Shown here one piece after another: positions 26,642 through 35,845 of a stretch of DNA of 54,699 bases. The notes under the pieces are model-generated. The model saw nothing but the letters and a program-made list of their open reading frames with translations, made no database searches and had not been told where the DNA came from. This stretch comes from an uncultured Pirellulaceae bacterium (GTDB lineage Bacteria > Planctomycetota > Planctomycetia > Pirellulales > Pirellulaceae), in NCBI GenBank assembly GCA_937981585.1, contig CALJOA010000093.1, forward strand, positions 1-54,699, given 5' to 3'. Position numbers and translations under genes: made by a program. Position 1 is the first letter of the stretch, and the number at the start of each line of letters is the position of its first letter.

Positions 26642-27925
26642 ATGATGACAAACGCAACTCCATCCACGTGGCGCGTTCTGGCAATCGACGATAACGTTTC
26701 GATCCATCAGGATTATCGAAAAGTTCTCGTTTCCGAAGACTCAGACAATGCGCTGGCTGACGCCGAATCGGCTCTATTCGGAAGGAAACTTCCGGAGAAA
26801 TCGAAATCAAAAAAGTTCACTTACGAGATCGATTCCGCTTTTCAAGGGGAAGAGGGGCTCAAGCTCGTAGAGGATTCGTTGAAAGATGGTCGTGAATATT
26901 CTGTTGCTTTGGTTGATGTCCGAATGCCGCCGGGTTGGGATGGAATCGAGACTGCCAAACGAATTTGGGAGATCAATCCGGAGCTTCCGATCGTTCTTTG
27001 TACGGCTTACTCCGATTATGGTTGGGAGCAGATCAGTGAAGAACTGCCTTTGACCGACCAGCTTTTGATTCTCAAAAAGCCATTTGAACCGCTTGAGCTG
27101 CGACAGGTGGTTGCTGCTCAGGTTTCGCGCTGGCACTTGAATCGTCTAGCAGATGGAAACAAAAAGCACCTTGAAACAATTATTCGACAGCGAACACAGG
27201 AAGTTTTGTCTGCCCGCGATCTTGTGTTTAGGTCGTTGGCTAAGCTGGCTGAATCCCGAGATCCTGAGACAGGTAAGCACCTCGAGCGGATCGAAACTTA
27301 CACGCGAGTACTTCTGACTCGTCTTGCGGTTTCGGGCCCTTACACCGCAACAGTTACACCGAACTACATCGACTATGTTTCACGTTCAAGTATTCTGCAT
27401 GACATCGGCAAGGTTGGAATTCCAGATGACATCCTGTTAAAACCTGGGCGTCTAACGGCTGAGGAATTCGCAGTGATGAAGACTCATGCGTCAATCGGAG
27501 CTGATGCTTTGAGCGAAGCGAAATGTGGTTCGGAGGACTGTGATTTTCTGTTGGTGGCTGAGGAGATAGCCCGCTCTCATCACGAAAGATTCGATGGCTC
27601 AGGTTATCCGGAAAAGCTTGAGGGGACGCAGATTCCACTTTCTGCAAGAGTCGTTGCAGTCGCCGATGTCTTCGACGCATTGACAACGGTGCGAACTTAC
27701 AAGACAGCCATGTGCCCGTTGGAAGCCAGAGAGATTATTGAGTCCGAAAGTGGCAAGCACTTTGACCCGGCTGTTGTCGGTGCGTTCGTCGACTGCTGGG
27801 ATTATTTCTATGAGTCTGCGCTGATCATTCAGGCAAGCTACGCCCACCGCAGCCCGATTGCCAATCAGAGCGCTACCGACACCCTAAAAGAAGAACTCGG
27901 TAAAACGGTTGAGGTGAGATTATGA
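26642..27925 (+). CDS. Response regulator with HD-GYP domain (c-di-GMP phosphodiesterase-like)
   Basis: 427 residues from the tandem ATG at 26642. The receiver domain has acidic residues in LAIDDN, the phospho-acceptor Asp in ALVDVRMPP and the conserved Lys in ILKKPFEP; it carries an insert of about 30 residues before VALVDVRMPP. The HD-GYP domain is complete: SILHDIGKVGIP (HD pair), HHERFDGSGYP and LSARVVAVADVFDALT, as in enzymes that degrade cyclic di-GMP. The last 30 residues are unstructured. ATGA overlap with the downstream histidine kinase (27922-27925) means the pair is translated together, so the kinase is the likely phosphodonor. Confidence 0.9.
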   Translation: MMTNATPSTWRVLAIDDNVSIHQDYRKVLVSEDSDNALADAESALFGRKLPEKSKSKKFTYEIDSAFQGEEGLKLVEDSLKDGREYSVALVDVRMPPGWDGIETAKRIWEINPELPIVLCTAYSDYGWEQISEELPLTDQLLILKKPFEPLELRQVVAAQVSRWHLNRLADGNKKHLETIIRQRTQEVLSARDLVFRSLAKLAESRDPETGKHLERIETYTRVLLTRLAVSGPYTATVTPNYIDYVSRSSILHDIGKVGIPDDILLKPGRLTAEEFAVMKTHASIGADALSEAKCGSEDCDFLLVAEEIARSHHERFDGSGYPEKLEGTQIPLSARVVAVADVFDALTTVRTYKTAMCPLEAREIIESESGKHFDPAVVGAFVDCWDYFYESALIIQASYAHRSPIANQSATDTLKEELGKTVEVRL

Positions 27926-29190
27926 ATCAAACGACCGCGTTGCAAAGCACTCTGCCGGCGATCGGCGACGATGAAGTTCGCATCAAGATCCTAAACCTGA
28001 TGCAGAACTCTGAGGACTTGATCTATTTTAAGGATCTCAACTCAGTGTTTACACTTTGCAGTGACTCACTCACACTGCGTTTGGGCCAAGGTCGCGTTGA
28101 CACCTTGGTTGGTAAATCCGATTTCGATTTTTTCGATGCCGAGTGTGCGCAAAAGTTCTTTGAAGGCGAGCAGGAGATTATTCGCACCGGCAAACCGATA
28201 ATCGGCCAAGACGAGATGGAGGTCAGAAACGGAGTTCAGACGTGGGTGTTCACTACCAAAATGCCTCTGAAGGATGAAGCAGGTAACATCTTGGGTACCT
28301 TTGGTATTAGTCGTGACATTACGGCTCATAAGCAAACCGAACTAAAACTCAAACAGACCAACGAACAACTTGTTGAAGCGTCTCGCAGAGCCGGAATGGC
28401 GGATATTGCAACCGACGTTATTCACAATGTTGGCAACGTGCTCAACAGCATCAATGTTGCAGTTGCCGGTTCGAAGGATCTAAACGAAGGTTTTGAGTTT
28501 GACAAAATCGACCGTGTTGCCGACCTGGTTGAACAAAGCTTGGGAGATAAAGACTTCTACGAAGAAAAGGCCAAAATCATTCCCGGGTACTTGCGCGGGT
28601 TGGTCGAAAATTATCGAAATGATCAGGAGAAAATCAAGCAAGAGCTGACGGCAACTCGGCGGCATCTGGATCACATTCGTAACATCATTACCCAGCAGCA
28701 GGAATACGCGACTGCTTCACGGATCATCGAGGAAGTTGATCTATCGGAGTTGATCAACGATGCGATTCAAATGAGCAGTAGATCGTTGGAGAACCACGGG
28801 ATACTGTTGATCCGTGATTTCGAAGAAGGCTTGACTATTGAGACCGATAAGCACCGAGTTCTTCAGATTATCGTTAACCTGATTCGCAACGCCAAACATG
28901 CGTGTGTTGAATCCGGCGCGCAGCAGCGACAGATTTGTGTCTCAATCAAACCGTCCGACGCTGGCGGGTTGTTGATCAGCGTTAGTGACAACGGAGTTGG
29001 AATCGCCAAAGAAAATCTCGTCAAGCTGTTTTCGTACGGATTCACGACCCGGCAGCGAGGCAAGGGATTCGGATTGCACAGCGGTGCCAATTCGGCTCAA
29101 TCAATGGGCGGTTCGCTGACGGCTCATAGTGACGGTCCCGGCAAGGGGGCAACGTTTGTACTTGAACTTCCACGACAGTTCGCGAGCTAG
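27922..29190 (+). CDS. PAS sensor histidine kinase
   Basis: 422 residues, no membrane span, so cytoplasmic. A PAS domain (residues ~25-135, with the IYFKDLNSVFTLCS and TFGISRDITAHKQ ends) is joined by a coiled linker to an H-box, MADIATDVIHNVGNVLNSI, with the phospho-accepting His near 168. The ATPase part has the N box LIRNAKHAC, G1 VSDNGVGI and G2 GKGFGLHSGANSAQSMGGS. The HNVGNVLNS H-box type is common in planctomycete and cyanobacterial kinases. It overlaps the upstream HD-GYP regulator by four bases and probably controls its activity, linking an unknown signal sensed by PAS to c-di-GMP levels. Confidence 0.92.
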   Translation: MNQTTALQSTLPAIGDDEVRIKILNLMQNSEDLIYFKDLNSVFTLCSDSLTLRLGQGRVDTLVGKSDFDFFDAECAQKFFEGEQEIIRTGKPIIGQDEMEVRNGVQTWVFTTKMPLKDEAGNILGTFGISRDITAHKQTELKLKQTNEQLVEASRRAGMADIATDVIHNVGNVLNSINVAVAGSKDLNEGFEFDKIDRVADLVEQSLGDKDFYEEKAKIIPGYLRGLVENYRNDQEKIKQELTATRRHLDHIRNIITQQQEYATASRIIEEVDLSELINDAIQMSSRSLENHGILLIRDFEEGLTIETDKHRVLQIIVNLIRNAKHACVESGAQQRQICVSIKPSDAGGLLISVSDNGVGIAKENLVKLFSYGFTTRQRGKGFGLHSGANSAQSMGGSLTAHSDGPGKGATFVLELPRQFAS

Positions 29191-29237
29191 AAAAGCTCGG
29201 CTCTTGGAGCCACGACACTGGGAGTGTTTGTGATTTT

Positions 29238-30815
29238 TTAGCCGTTTTGAAATTTCTTGACGATCGCCATCGGAACGACGCTGAAGTTGGTCGTTTTCTG
29301 AAGCCATTCGAGGAACACGGACTGGCGACCAATATTGTCGAACTCAAAACCCATTAGGGCTTGGCCTTCGGTTTGGCCCGAGTCGGTGTAGTTCATATAG
29401 CAGACGCTGGCGATCTGGCTGGCAAACATCATAAAGTCTCTCAGAGCGCCGGGTCGGTTGGGGAACTCGATCACGGCAAAAAACGGATGCTGAAGCAAGT
29501 CGATGTTGAAAGGGATCACACGAAACTCGGCGGCAGCAGTTCCGGTTACGTCAGTGTGTGGCGGGATATCTGCCCCTCCAAGGAATGCCTCCATCGCTTG
29601 GACACTTGCCCTGGGAACTTCGACACCGATCACCGGAAAGGCGCGATACTCGGCGATTTTTCCGTATTGAAAGTCGATGATGTTCATATCGGGTAGGAAG
29701 CTGTTGAGCAGCGCGTTGAGCGTCCCTTTGGCCTCGCTTATTTCAAAAGCGTAGTATCGGCGGATGGGCGGGTTGACTTGCCCTCGCCGCGCGATCGTCG
29801 GGAGCATCATGAAGTCAACGTTGGAACCTGACAGCACAGTGACCGGTCGATCAGATGGACTTAAGTCGTAACAAATCGCCGCAGCAACGCCCAGACCCGC
29901 CGACGGTTCAACGATGGTCCGGTTCTTCTGCCACAGAAACTGAATCGCTTGACAGACCTGATCATTGGAAACGGTGACGCACTCGTCCAGGAGCTGTTTG
30001 CAAATCCTAAATGGCAACTCGCCGGGGCAAATTACTGCGGTCCCATCACAAAAGCGGTCAAGCTCTTCAATCGTCGTCCGCTGATCTTTGGCGATTGAAA
30101 CGCCCATGCAGTTCTGGTTGATGGCTTCAACGCAGATCAGTTTGGCGTCGGGGAAACGTCGTTTGATTACCGAGCTAACACCGGCACCCATTCCACCGCC
30201 ACCAAATTCAAGAAACACGTGAGTCGGAGGTTGCTCAAGTTCTTCTGCCAGTTCAACCCCGATGGTCGATTGCCCAGCGATTACCTGGAGGTCATCGTAG
30301 GGCGGGATCAAAGCTCCGCCTGATGCGGCAGCGAATTTCGTCGCCTCTGCGGAAGCTTCATCGAACGAGTCGCCGTGAAGCCGGATTTCAACGTACTGTC
30401 CGCCGAAGTTTCTGACTGATTCCTGTTTCAGTAGAGGTGTCGAACGGGGCATGAAAATTGTGGCTTTTAGCTGAAGCCGATTTGCCGTGATGGCGACGCC
30501 TTGGGCGTGGTTGCCAGCCGAAGCGGCTACCATTGCGCCTTTGAATCCGCGCTGGTGCATCGAGAGGATCTTGTTAAACGATCCGCGCCATTTGTAACTG
30601 TGGACCTGAGAGAGATCTTCGCGCTTGAGCATCAATTTGCAGCCATTGTCCAGCTCAATTGAATCGAGCGGGGTTGGTTGCTCAAGTTGATAGACTCGGT
30701 CAAGCGCCAATTCGGTTTCGGACTCCAGCGCTTTCAAAAGCTCACTATCCGAGAGTTCAGCCGGATCGCCGGGGGCGGGCAAATCTGATGCGTTTCCGTT
30801 GGATGAGGTGGGCAT
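29238..30815 (-). CDS. ilvA: Threonine ammonia-lyase, biosynthetic (threonine dehydratase)
   Basis: 525 residues from ATG 30815, close to E. coli IlvA (514). The first enzyme of isoleucine synthesis: threonine to 2-oxobutanoate plus ammonia. The PLP lysine is in HSYKWRGSFNK (near residue 80); the phosphate-binding glycine loop is FGGGGMGAGVSSV (near 200). The last ~190 residues form two ACT-like regulatory repeats (RRYYAFEISEAKGTLN and IEFPNRPGALRDF openings), expected to bind isoleucine for feedback inhibition. Downstream of ilvC on the same strand, 242 bp apart, with a palindromic repeat in between. Confidence 0.93.
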   Translation of the reverse strand: MPTSSNGNASDLPAPGDPAELSDSELLKALESETELALDRVYQLEQPTPLDSIELDNGCKLMLKREDLSQVHSYKWRGSFNKILSMHQRGFKGAMVAASAGNHAQGVAITANRLQLKATIFMPRSTPLLKQESVRNFGGQYVEIRLHGDSFDEASAEATKFAAASGGALIPPYDDLQVIAGQSTIGVELAEELEQPPTHVFLEFGGGGMGAGVSSVIKRRFPDAKLICVEAINQNCMGVSIAKDQRTTIEELDRFCDGTAVICPGELPFRICKQLLDECVTVSNDQVCQAIQFLWQKNRTIVEPSAGLGVAAAICYDLSPSDRPVTVLSGSNVDFMMLPTIARRGQVNPPIRRYYAFEISEAKGTLNALLNSFLPDMNIIDFQYGKIAEYRAFPVIGVEVPRASVQAMEAFLGGADIPPHTDVTGTAAAEFRVIPFNIDLLQHPFFAVIEFPNRPGALRDFMMFASQIASVCYMNYTDSGQTEGQALMGFEFDNIGRQSVFLEWLQKTTNFSVVPMAIVKKFQNG

Positions 30816-30922
30816 GTGGAGCCTCTGCAAAACGGTGTAACTCGCACGACGGGTCAGCCCCGCCGCGCGTCAGTCCATCGATTTGACATCTCTTTCTATT
30901 GTTTGCATCAGTTTCAGCAACA

Positions 30923-31035
30923 TGTTTGTGGTACCGCCTTTAGACGCTTTAGGCGGCTCGGCATGATTCCGGCCAAAGCTGGTACTACAAACGGACAACG
31001 ATGCGCCCTGCAAAAATTCTAATACGCATCGGGTT
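30923..31035. repeat. Palindromic dispersed repeat, copy 1 (shared with 51558-51663)
   Basis: Begins TGTTTGTGGTACCGCC and ends near CGCATCGGGTTTCCC. Inside, TTTGTGGTACCGCCTTTA near 30925-30942 faces GGCCAAAGCTGGTACTACAA near 30971-30990 as imperfect inverted arms. A second copy with the same order, TTTGTAGTACC...GGTACTACAAACGGATAATGATG...GCTTCGGG, is at 51558-51663. It lies between the ilvC stop and the ilvA start and can form a long stem on either strand. Confidence 0.75.
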
Positions 31036-31057
31036 TCCCAATTGAAGTCGTCTTCAA

Positions 31058-32059
31058 CTAAGCCTGGTTGGATTTTAACCAGGAGAACTGTTTACGTAGT
31101 GCTTTGCCACAGGTCTCGATTGGGTGATCCAGATCTTCCTGCATCATCTTTTTGTAGTTGACCGAACCAGAGGCGGCTTCTTCCTGCCACATCTTAGCAA
31201 AAGAGCCATTTTGGATGTCGGTCAAAACTGCTTTCATCTCTTTGCGAGTTTCGTCGGTGATGATTCGCTTGCCCGTGACCAGATCGCCGTAGGCCGCAGT
31301 GTCACTAATGAATTCGTGCATCCGGGCGATTCCGCCTTCGTAGATCAAGTCGACGATCAGTTTGACTTCGTGAAGACACTCAAAGTAGGCGACCTCTGGC
31401 TGGTATCCGGCTTCGACAAGCGTTTCCCAACCGGCAACGATCATCTCGGTCAATCCACCGCACAGAACGGCTTGTTCACCAAATAGGTCGGTTTCTGTTT
31501 CTTCCGGGAAAGTCGTCTCAATGATTCCCGCGCGAGCCGATCCGACTCCCCAGCCGTACGCCAAAGCGAGCTCTTTCGCGTTGCCAGTGGCGTCTTGATG
31601 AACCGCAACCAACGCTGGAACGCCACTGCCTTCTTCGTAAGTTCGTCGAACCATGCCACCAGGCCCCTTGGGAGCGATCATGACAACGTTGTTTTCGGGA
31701 GCGACAGTGATCGCCCCGAAGTGAATGTTGAATCCGTGCGAGAACAAAATCGTTGAACCTGGTTTGATGTTCGGCTCGACGACGTCTTTGTAAACCTGTG
31801 GCTGAGCCATGTCAGGGCACATGATGCAAATAATGTCGGCCTGCTTGACGGCTTCTTCCATTGTCAGTGGAGACCAGCCTTCAGAGACGGCTTGCTTCCA
31901 GCTGTTTCCACCTTCGCGAAGTCCGACCACAACGTTGACGCCACTGTCTCGCAGGTTCATCGACTGGCCGCGACCCTGCGAGCCGTATCCAATCATAGCG
32001 ACGCAAAGGCCGTCCAAAGCGCCAGTGTTCAAATCGGCATCAAAATACATCGTCGTCAT
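31058..32059 (-). CDS. ilvC: Ketol-acid reductoisomerase (class I)
   Basis: 333 residues from ATG 32059, which has an ideal AGGAGCTACCG Shine-Dalgarno sequence; the longer frame to 32113 is not the start. Second common enzyme of valine and isoleucine synthesis, using NAD(P)H and Mg2+. The dinucleotide loop is [17 protein letters not shown] (near residue 24; the usual form is GYGSQGHAxALNLRDSG, so His-Ala is Arg-Gly here). [41 protein letters not shown] (metal-binding Asp/Glu) and [19 protein letters not shown] are all intact. Followed by ilvA. Confidence 0.94.
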   Translation of the reverse strand: MTTMYFDADLNTGALDGLCVAMIGYGSQGRGQSMNLRDSGVNVVVGLREGGNSWKQAVSEGWSPLTMEEAVKQADIICIMCPDMAQPQVYKDVVEPNIKPGSTILFSHGFNIHFGAITVAPENNVVMIAPKGPGGMVRRTYEEGSGVPALVAVHQDATGNAKELALAYGWGVGSARAGIIETTFPEETETDLFGEQAVLCGGLTEMIVAGWETLVEAGYQPEVAYFECLHEVKLIVDLIYEGGIARMHEFISDTAAYGDLVTGKRIITDETRKEMKAVLTDIQNGSFAKMWQEEAASGSVNYKKMMQEDLDHPIETCGKALRKQFSWLKSNQA

Positions 32060-32118
32060 CGGTAGCTCCTGGTTTACTCTCCCCAAACGGGGAACACAAC
32101 AAATTGGTTTCACAAAAA

Positions 32119-32142
32119 AACGGCTCGCAGTTGCGAGCCGTT
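32119..32142 (-). terminator. Rho-independent terminator (minus-strand transcript)
   Basis: AACGGCTCGCA (32119-32129) and TGCGAGCCGTT (32132-32142) form an 11-bp perfect stem; the T-rich run (AAAAAAA on the plus strand at 32114-32120) follows the stem on the minus strand. It lies 60 bp upstream of ilvC and 32 bp downstream of a 33-residue ORF, so it probably terminates that short transcript and may act as an attenuator-like block ahead of ilvC. Confidence 0.8.
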
Positions 32143-32173
32143 GAAGTTTAAAACAATAACCCCTCGCCTCTGA

Positions 32174-32275
32174 CTATTGCGGAATTGGTACCACGTTGAG
32201 CAGGCCAACGTTGAGTAGGAACACAACAAGGAGAACGAGTTCGGTGATCAGCGAGTTTTCTAACAAGCATTTCAT
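32174..32275 (-). CDS. 33-residue hydrophobic microprotein ahead of ilvC
   Basis: ATG 32275 to a TAG at 32174-32176. The product starts MKCLLENSLITELVLLVVFL and ends LNVVPIPQ: a single Leu/Val-rich hydrophobic segment with almost no charge. A GGA lies five bases before the ATG, a weak ribosome binding site. Support comes from its place directly before a strong minus-strand terminator upstream of ilvC. The peptide has 7 Val, 9 Leu and one Ile among 33 residues, so it could be a leader peptide whose translation senses branched-chain amino acid supply, or simply a membrane microprotein. Confidence 0.4.
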   Translation of the reverse strand: MKCLLENSLITELVLLVVFLLNVGLLNVVPIPQ

Positions 32276-32503
32276 GGGTCCGATTCTAATCCTGTCAGGA
32301 ATGAAGTCAATCGGCAAAAGCCGTTCGTTGAGCCATCTTTGATCGTTCTGTTTTTCGCGCTGGTCGTTTGAAACTGAGAAGTCGGTTCAACCTAAGCAGC
32401 CCAGCCAAGTTGTCTACCTTTGTTTACCTTAAAGCCGGTTATGGGTTTGCCCCGTTCCATAGAGAGATAGAGAGCCGAGGGCAATGAAACTGTTTGGATA
32501 GTT

Positions 32504-32768
32504 GGTAACCTGACGCGTTTTGAAGTTGCGCACTTTCAACCGCGAAGCGGTGGCAGGATGTAGCCGTGGGGGTAAACCCACGGAAGATGAACCAATAATC
32601 GCAAAGTCGCGAAGCGACGACAGGAAAATTTGATGCTCAATTCCTGTCGCCGCTTCGCGGCTTAGGCGGTTATGCGAGCCGATAACCCCATGCTGACGCA
32701 CGGGGCTACATCCTGTCGCCTCTTCGAGGCTGGCAATGTGTAACTTCAAAACTTACGCGTCGGGTTAC
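32504..32768. repeat. Long palindromic intergenic element, copy 1
   Basis: 265 bp with inverted ends: GGTAACCTGACGCGTTTTGAAG... (32504-) and ...AACTTCAAAACTTACGCGTC GGGTTACC (32741-32768), inverted with about three mismatches and a 3-base indel. Internal hairpins include TTCCTGTCGCCGCTTCGCGG and CGGGGCTACATCCTGTCGCC against GGCAGGATGTAGCCGTGG. The same building blocks (GACAGGATGTAGCCC, CCTCGAAGAGGC, TTTTGAAGTTGCACA) form the element at 37339-37512. Immediately after it, CATTGAGAG and CTCTCAATG form another 9-bp inverted pair. No ORF is supported between 32276 and 32951. Confidence 0.75.
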
Positions 32769-32951
32769 CATTGAGAGCCAAAATGGCGTCGACCAACTCT
32801 CAATGCGATATTGAAAAAGCCGTAGGGCAATTACCTTGAGCAAATGTACGACTTGGTTAAAGAACTCGCTCGTCTACAATCGAAGCTCGAACTGATCTCT
32901 TCTGGATCGCTTCCCAAATCCAAACTTTAAGGCCTTGAGCCAAGCAATCTA

Positions 32952-35723
32952 ATGAGTACAAAGCAGAACTCTCTCAGCACTTCAATTCATCTTCTTGGGG
33001 GGCTTCTTGGCCAAACGATCATTGACCAAGAAGGCGAACCAGTTTTTCAGATGGAAGAGGAGATTCGCAAGCTCTCTATCGCTTGGCGCGGCGGCGACAC
33101 AGAGGCCAAGAAAAAGCTGGACGATATCGTTGAGCAACTGGCTGGCGATCTGCCGCTGGCGAGTGCGAACTTGAAGGCCTTCTCGACTTACTTTCAGCTT
33201 GTCAACCTTGCCGAAGAGCATGAGCGAGTCCGAGTCCTTCGCGAGCGTGCCCAGACGGCTTATCAAACCAACGTCCCGATGGACGAGACGATCGGCGAAG
33301 CAATCGCGACTCTCAAGCGGGAAGGCGTTACGGCTGAAGAACTGCAAAAAACGCTCGGCTCGATGGCTGTCACGCCCGTCTTCACCGCCCATCCGACCGA
33401 ATCAAAACGTCGGACTATCCGGCAGATACTTAGCAAAATGTCCGGCCTTCTGACCGAGGTCGGTTCTAAAGATCTGTTTGAACATGAGAAACAAGAAGTC
33501 AAAGAACTCCTCCACGATCATATCGTCTTGCTCTGGCAATCCGACGAAACGCGCGACCGCCGTCCGACGGTGATGGACGAAGTCCGAAACACCGGGCTGT
33601 ATTTCTTTGAAAATACGTTGTTCGATTTGATCCCGCGAATCTATGAAGAACTCGAATCAGCACTGGCTAAGGAATACCCTGATTTCGATTTCCAGATTCC
33701 CTCATTTCTGAACTACGGTTCCTGGATCGGCGGCGACCGAGATGGCAATCCGTACGTCACGATTGAGGTAACCCAGGATACGCTACGCGCGCATCAGGAT
33801 TTGGTGCTGGAGTTTTACTGCAACGAGATCTTTTCAATGTATTCGCTGCTGACTCCGTCGATCACGCGAGCCAAGTTCAGCCATTGGTTTCTGGCAAGTA
33901 TCGAAAAAGACAAACTGCTCGTTCCGCCAGAAGAGTTCGAAGTCCTCGACCGGTTCTCTCAAGAGCCGTACCGGCAAAAGCTGATCATGATGTATCGCCG
34001 GCTGCTAGTGAATCGCAAACAAGCCGAACAGCCGTGGGGCAACCGTCAACCCAACCCAAGAGCTTATCCCAACGTTGAGGAGTTTGTTGCCGACCTTGAT
34101 TTGATCCGCAGCAGCCTGATCAAGAACAAAGGCGAACGTTTGGCGCGGGGGAAATTTGAGCGATTGATCCGGGCAGTCAATACGTTTGGGTTTCACATGG
34201 CGACGCTTGATGTTCGCCAACACGCGCGACATCATCGACAAGCCACCGCCGAAGTTTTTGCCAGCAATCAGACCGTCGAAGATTATGTTTCGCTTACCGA
34301 AGCCGAAATGGTCGATGTGTTGACCAAGGAAATCCAAAGTCCCCGCTCGTGGACGGGCGGCATCAAATCCAACGGTGAATTTGGTTTCAGCGAGGAAACG
34401 AACGAGCTGTTGCGCCTGTTTCGCTTGATCCGCACCGCTCAGGATGAGATCGGGCCAGACGCCATCAAGACGTACATCATCAGCATGACCGAAGGCGTCA
34501 GTAATATGTTGGAAGTGCTGTTGCTGGCTCGCGATGCGGAACTTTTTGGGCGGATCGACATTGTGCCACTGTTCGAAACGGTTGCCGACCTCAAAGCGGC
34601 TCCGCAGATTATGGAGGACCTGTTCGCCAATCCGGTTTACGCAGAGCATCTCAAACAACGCGGCACACAGCAACAGATCATGATTGGATACAGTGACAGT
34701 AACAAAGACGGCGGGTACCTTCAGGCCAACTGGATGCTGTTTACCGCCCAGCGCCGGATGGCGGAAGTCTGTCTCAAGAACGATGTCGTGTTGACGTTGT
34801 TTCATGGGCGCGGCGGTTCGTTGGGTCGCGGTGGCGGGCCAACCAACCGGGCGATTTTGGCTCAGCCAACTGAATCGGTCCAAGGGCGAATCAGAATCAC
34901 TGAGCAAGGAGAAGTCGTAAGTTCGAGATACAGTGAAACGGAAATCGCTCACCGGCATTTGCAACAGCTGCTTCATGCGGTTCTCTGCTCAACCGGAACT
35001 CGTCCGGTTTTCGAAAAGATCGGTCATTGGTCAGGCGTTATGGATTCGCTGAGCCAGTCGGCCTATGAGAAGTATCGAAGTCTTGTGGAGCGGGAAGATT
35101 TTCTGGAGTACTTTCAAAACGCCTCGCCTATCGATCAGATTGGCAGCCTCAACATCGGCTCGCGTCCTTCTCATCGACGGGCGACCAATACTCTGGATGA
35201 CCTTCGAGCGATTCCGTGGGTTTTCGCCTGGACGCAGTCCCGAACAGACGTGCCGAGCTGGTACGGAATTGGAACGGCATTTGAAAGTTGGCTTGCCCAG
35301 GGCGATTCAAATGAACGGCTCGAAACATTGATCGAGATGCAGAAGACTTGGCCATTCTTCCGCACGCTGATGAGCAACGTGCACTTGGGAATGGGGCGGG
35401 CGGACATGGAGATCGCTGAGATGTATGCAAAACTGGCTGGCAAAGTCGGCGAAGCAGTGTTCAACGACATCCAGCAGGAGTTTGAGCTAAGCAAAAAGTA
35501 TGTGCTCAAAATAACGGGCGGTGACGAGTTGCTTCACACCGAGCCTTGGTTGCAGCACAGTATCAAAGTGCGAAATCCGTACGTAGATCCGCTTCATTAC
35601 ATTCAGGTAGTGCTGCTGAAGAAGCTGCGAGCCAACCCGCAAGGAGTTGATAGTGAACAGATTCGGCACGCGTTACTTCAGTCTGTCAACGGAGTTGCCG
35701 CAGGATTGCAAACGGTTGGGTAG
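32952..35723 (+). CDS. ppc: Phosphoenolpyruvate carboxylase
   Basis: 923 residues, the usual ~900 for bacterial PEPC. It makes oxaloacetate from PEP and bicarbonate to refill the TCA cycle. Catalytic landmarks are all present: VFTAHPTESKRRT (catalytic His, ~residue 146), GGDRDGNPYVT (~265), GYSDSNKDGGYLQANW (~580), FHGRGGSLGRGGGPT (mobile loop, ~618) and ITEQGEVVSSRYS (~655). The C-terminus VNGVAAGLQTVG has replaced the usual NG-AAGMRNTG. No N-terminal Ser phosphorylation motif as in plants. ATG 32952 lacks a strong Shine-Dalgarno sequence. Flanked upstream by the palindromic element and downstream by the Cys-rich gene. The long antisense frame (34005-34976) is a shadow. Confidence 0.96.
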   Translation: MSTKQNSLSTSIHLLGGLLGQTIIDQEGEPVFQMEEEIRKLSIAWRGGDTEAKKKLDDIVEQLAGDLPLASANLKAFSTYFQLVNLAEEHERVRVLRERAQTAYQTNVPMDETIGEAIATLKREGVTAEELQKTLGSMAVTPVFTAHPTESKRRTIRQILSKMSGLLTEVGSKDLFEHEKQEVKELLHDHIVLLWQSDETRDRRPTVMDEVRNTGLYFFENTLFDLIPRIYEELESALAKEYPDFDFQIPSFLNYGSWIGGDRDGNPYVTIEVTQDTLRAHQDLVLEFYCNEIFSMYSLLTPSITRAKFSHWFLASIEKDKLLVPPEEFEVLDRFSQEPYRQKLIMMYRRLLVNRKQAEQPWGNRQPNPRAYPNVEEFVADLDLIRSSLIKNKGERLARGKFERLIRAVNTFGFHMATLDVRQHARHHRQATAEVFASNQTVEDYVSLTEAEMVDVLTKEIQSPRSWTGGIKSNGEFGFSEETNELLRLFRLIRTAQDEIGPDAIKTYIISMTEGVSNMLEVLLLARDAELFGRIDIVPLFETVADLKAAPQIMEDLFANPVYAEHLKQRGTQQQIMIGYSDSNKDGGYLQANWMLFTAQRRMAEVCLKNDVVLTLFHGRGGSLGRGGGPTNRAILAQPTESVQGRIRITEQGEVVSSRYSETEIAHRHLQQLLHAVLCSTGTRPVFEKIGHWSGVMDSLSQSAYEKYRSLVEREDFLEYFQNASPIDQIGSLNIGSRPSHRRATNTLDDLRAIPWVFAWTQSRTDVPSWYGIGTAFESWLAQGDSNERLETLIEMQKTWPFFRTLMSNVHLGMGRADMEIAEMYAKLAGKVGEAVFNDIQQEFELSKKYVLKITGGDELLHTEPWLQHSIKVRNPYVDPLHYIQVVLLKKLRANPQGVDSEQIRHALLQSVNGVAAGLQTVG

Positions 35724-35845
35724 AATAGGGCGATTTATAGGGCCATTTTGGCCGGTAACTTGTTGAACGAGATCTAAAACCGAGCTACACTTGGTCAGTG
35801 GCGTTTGGTGCTACGAAGTCGGGAATCTTTTTGAAGGAAGCGAAA

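Noticed and set aside
34005..34976. 323-residue minus-strand ORF
   Set aside because: Lies antisense within ppc, whose catalytic motifs are all present in the plus frame; no domain pattern in the antisense product.
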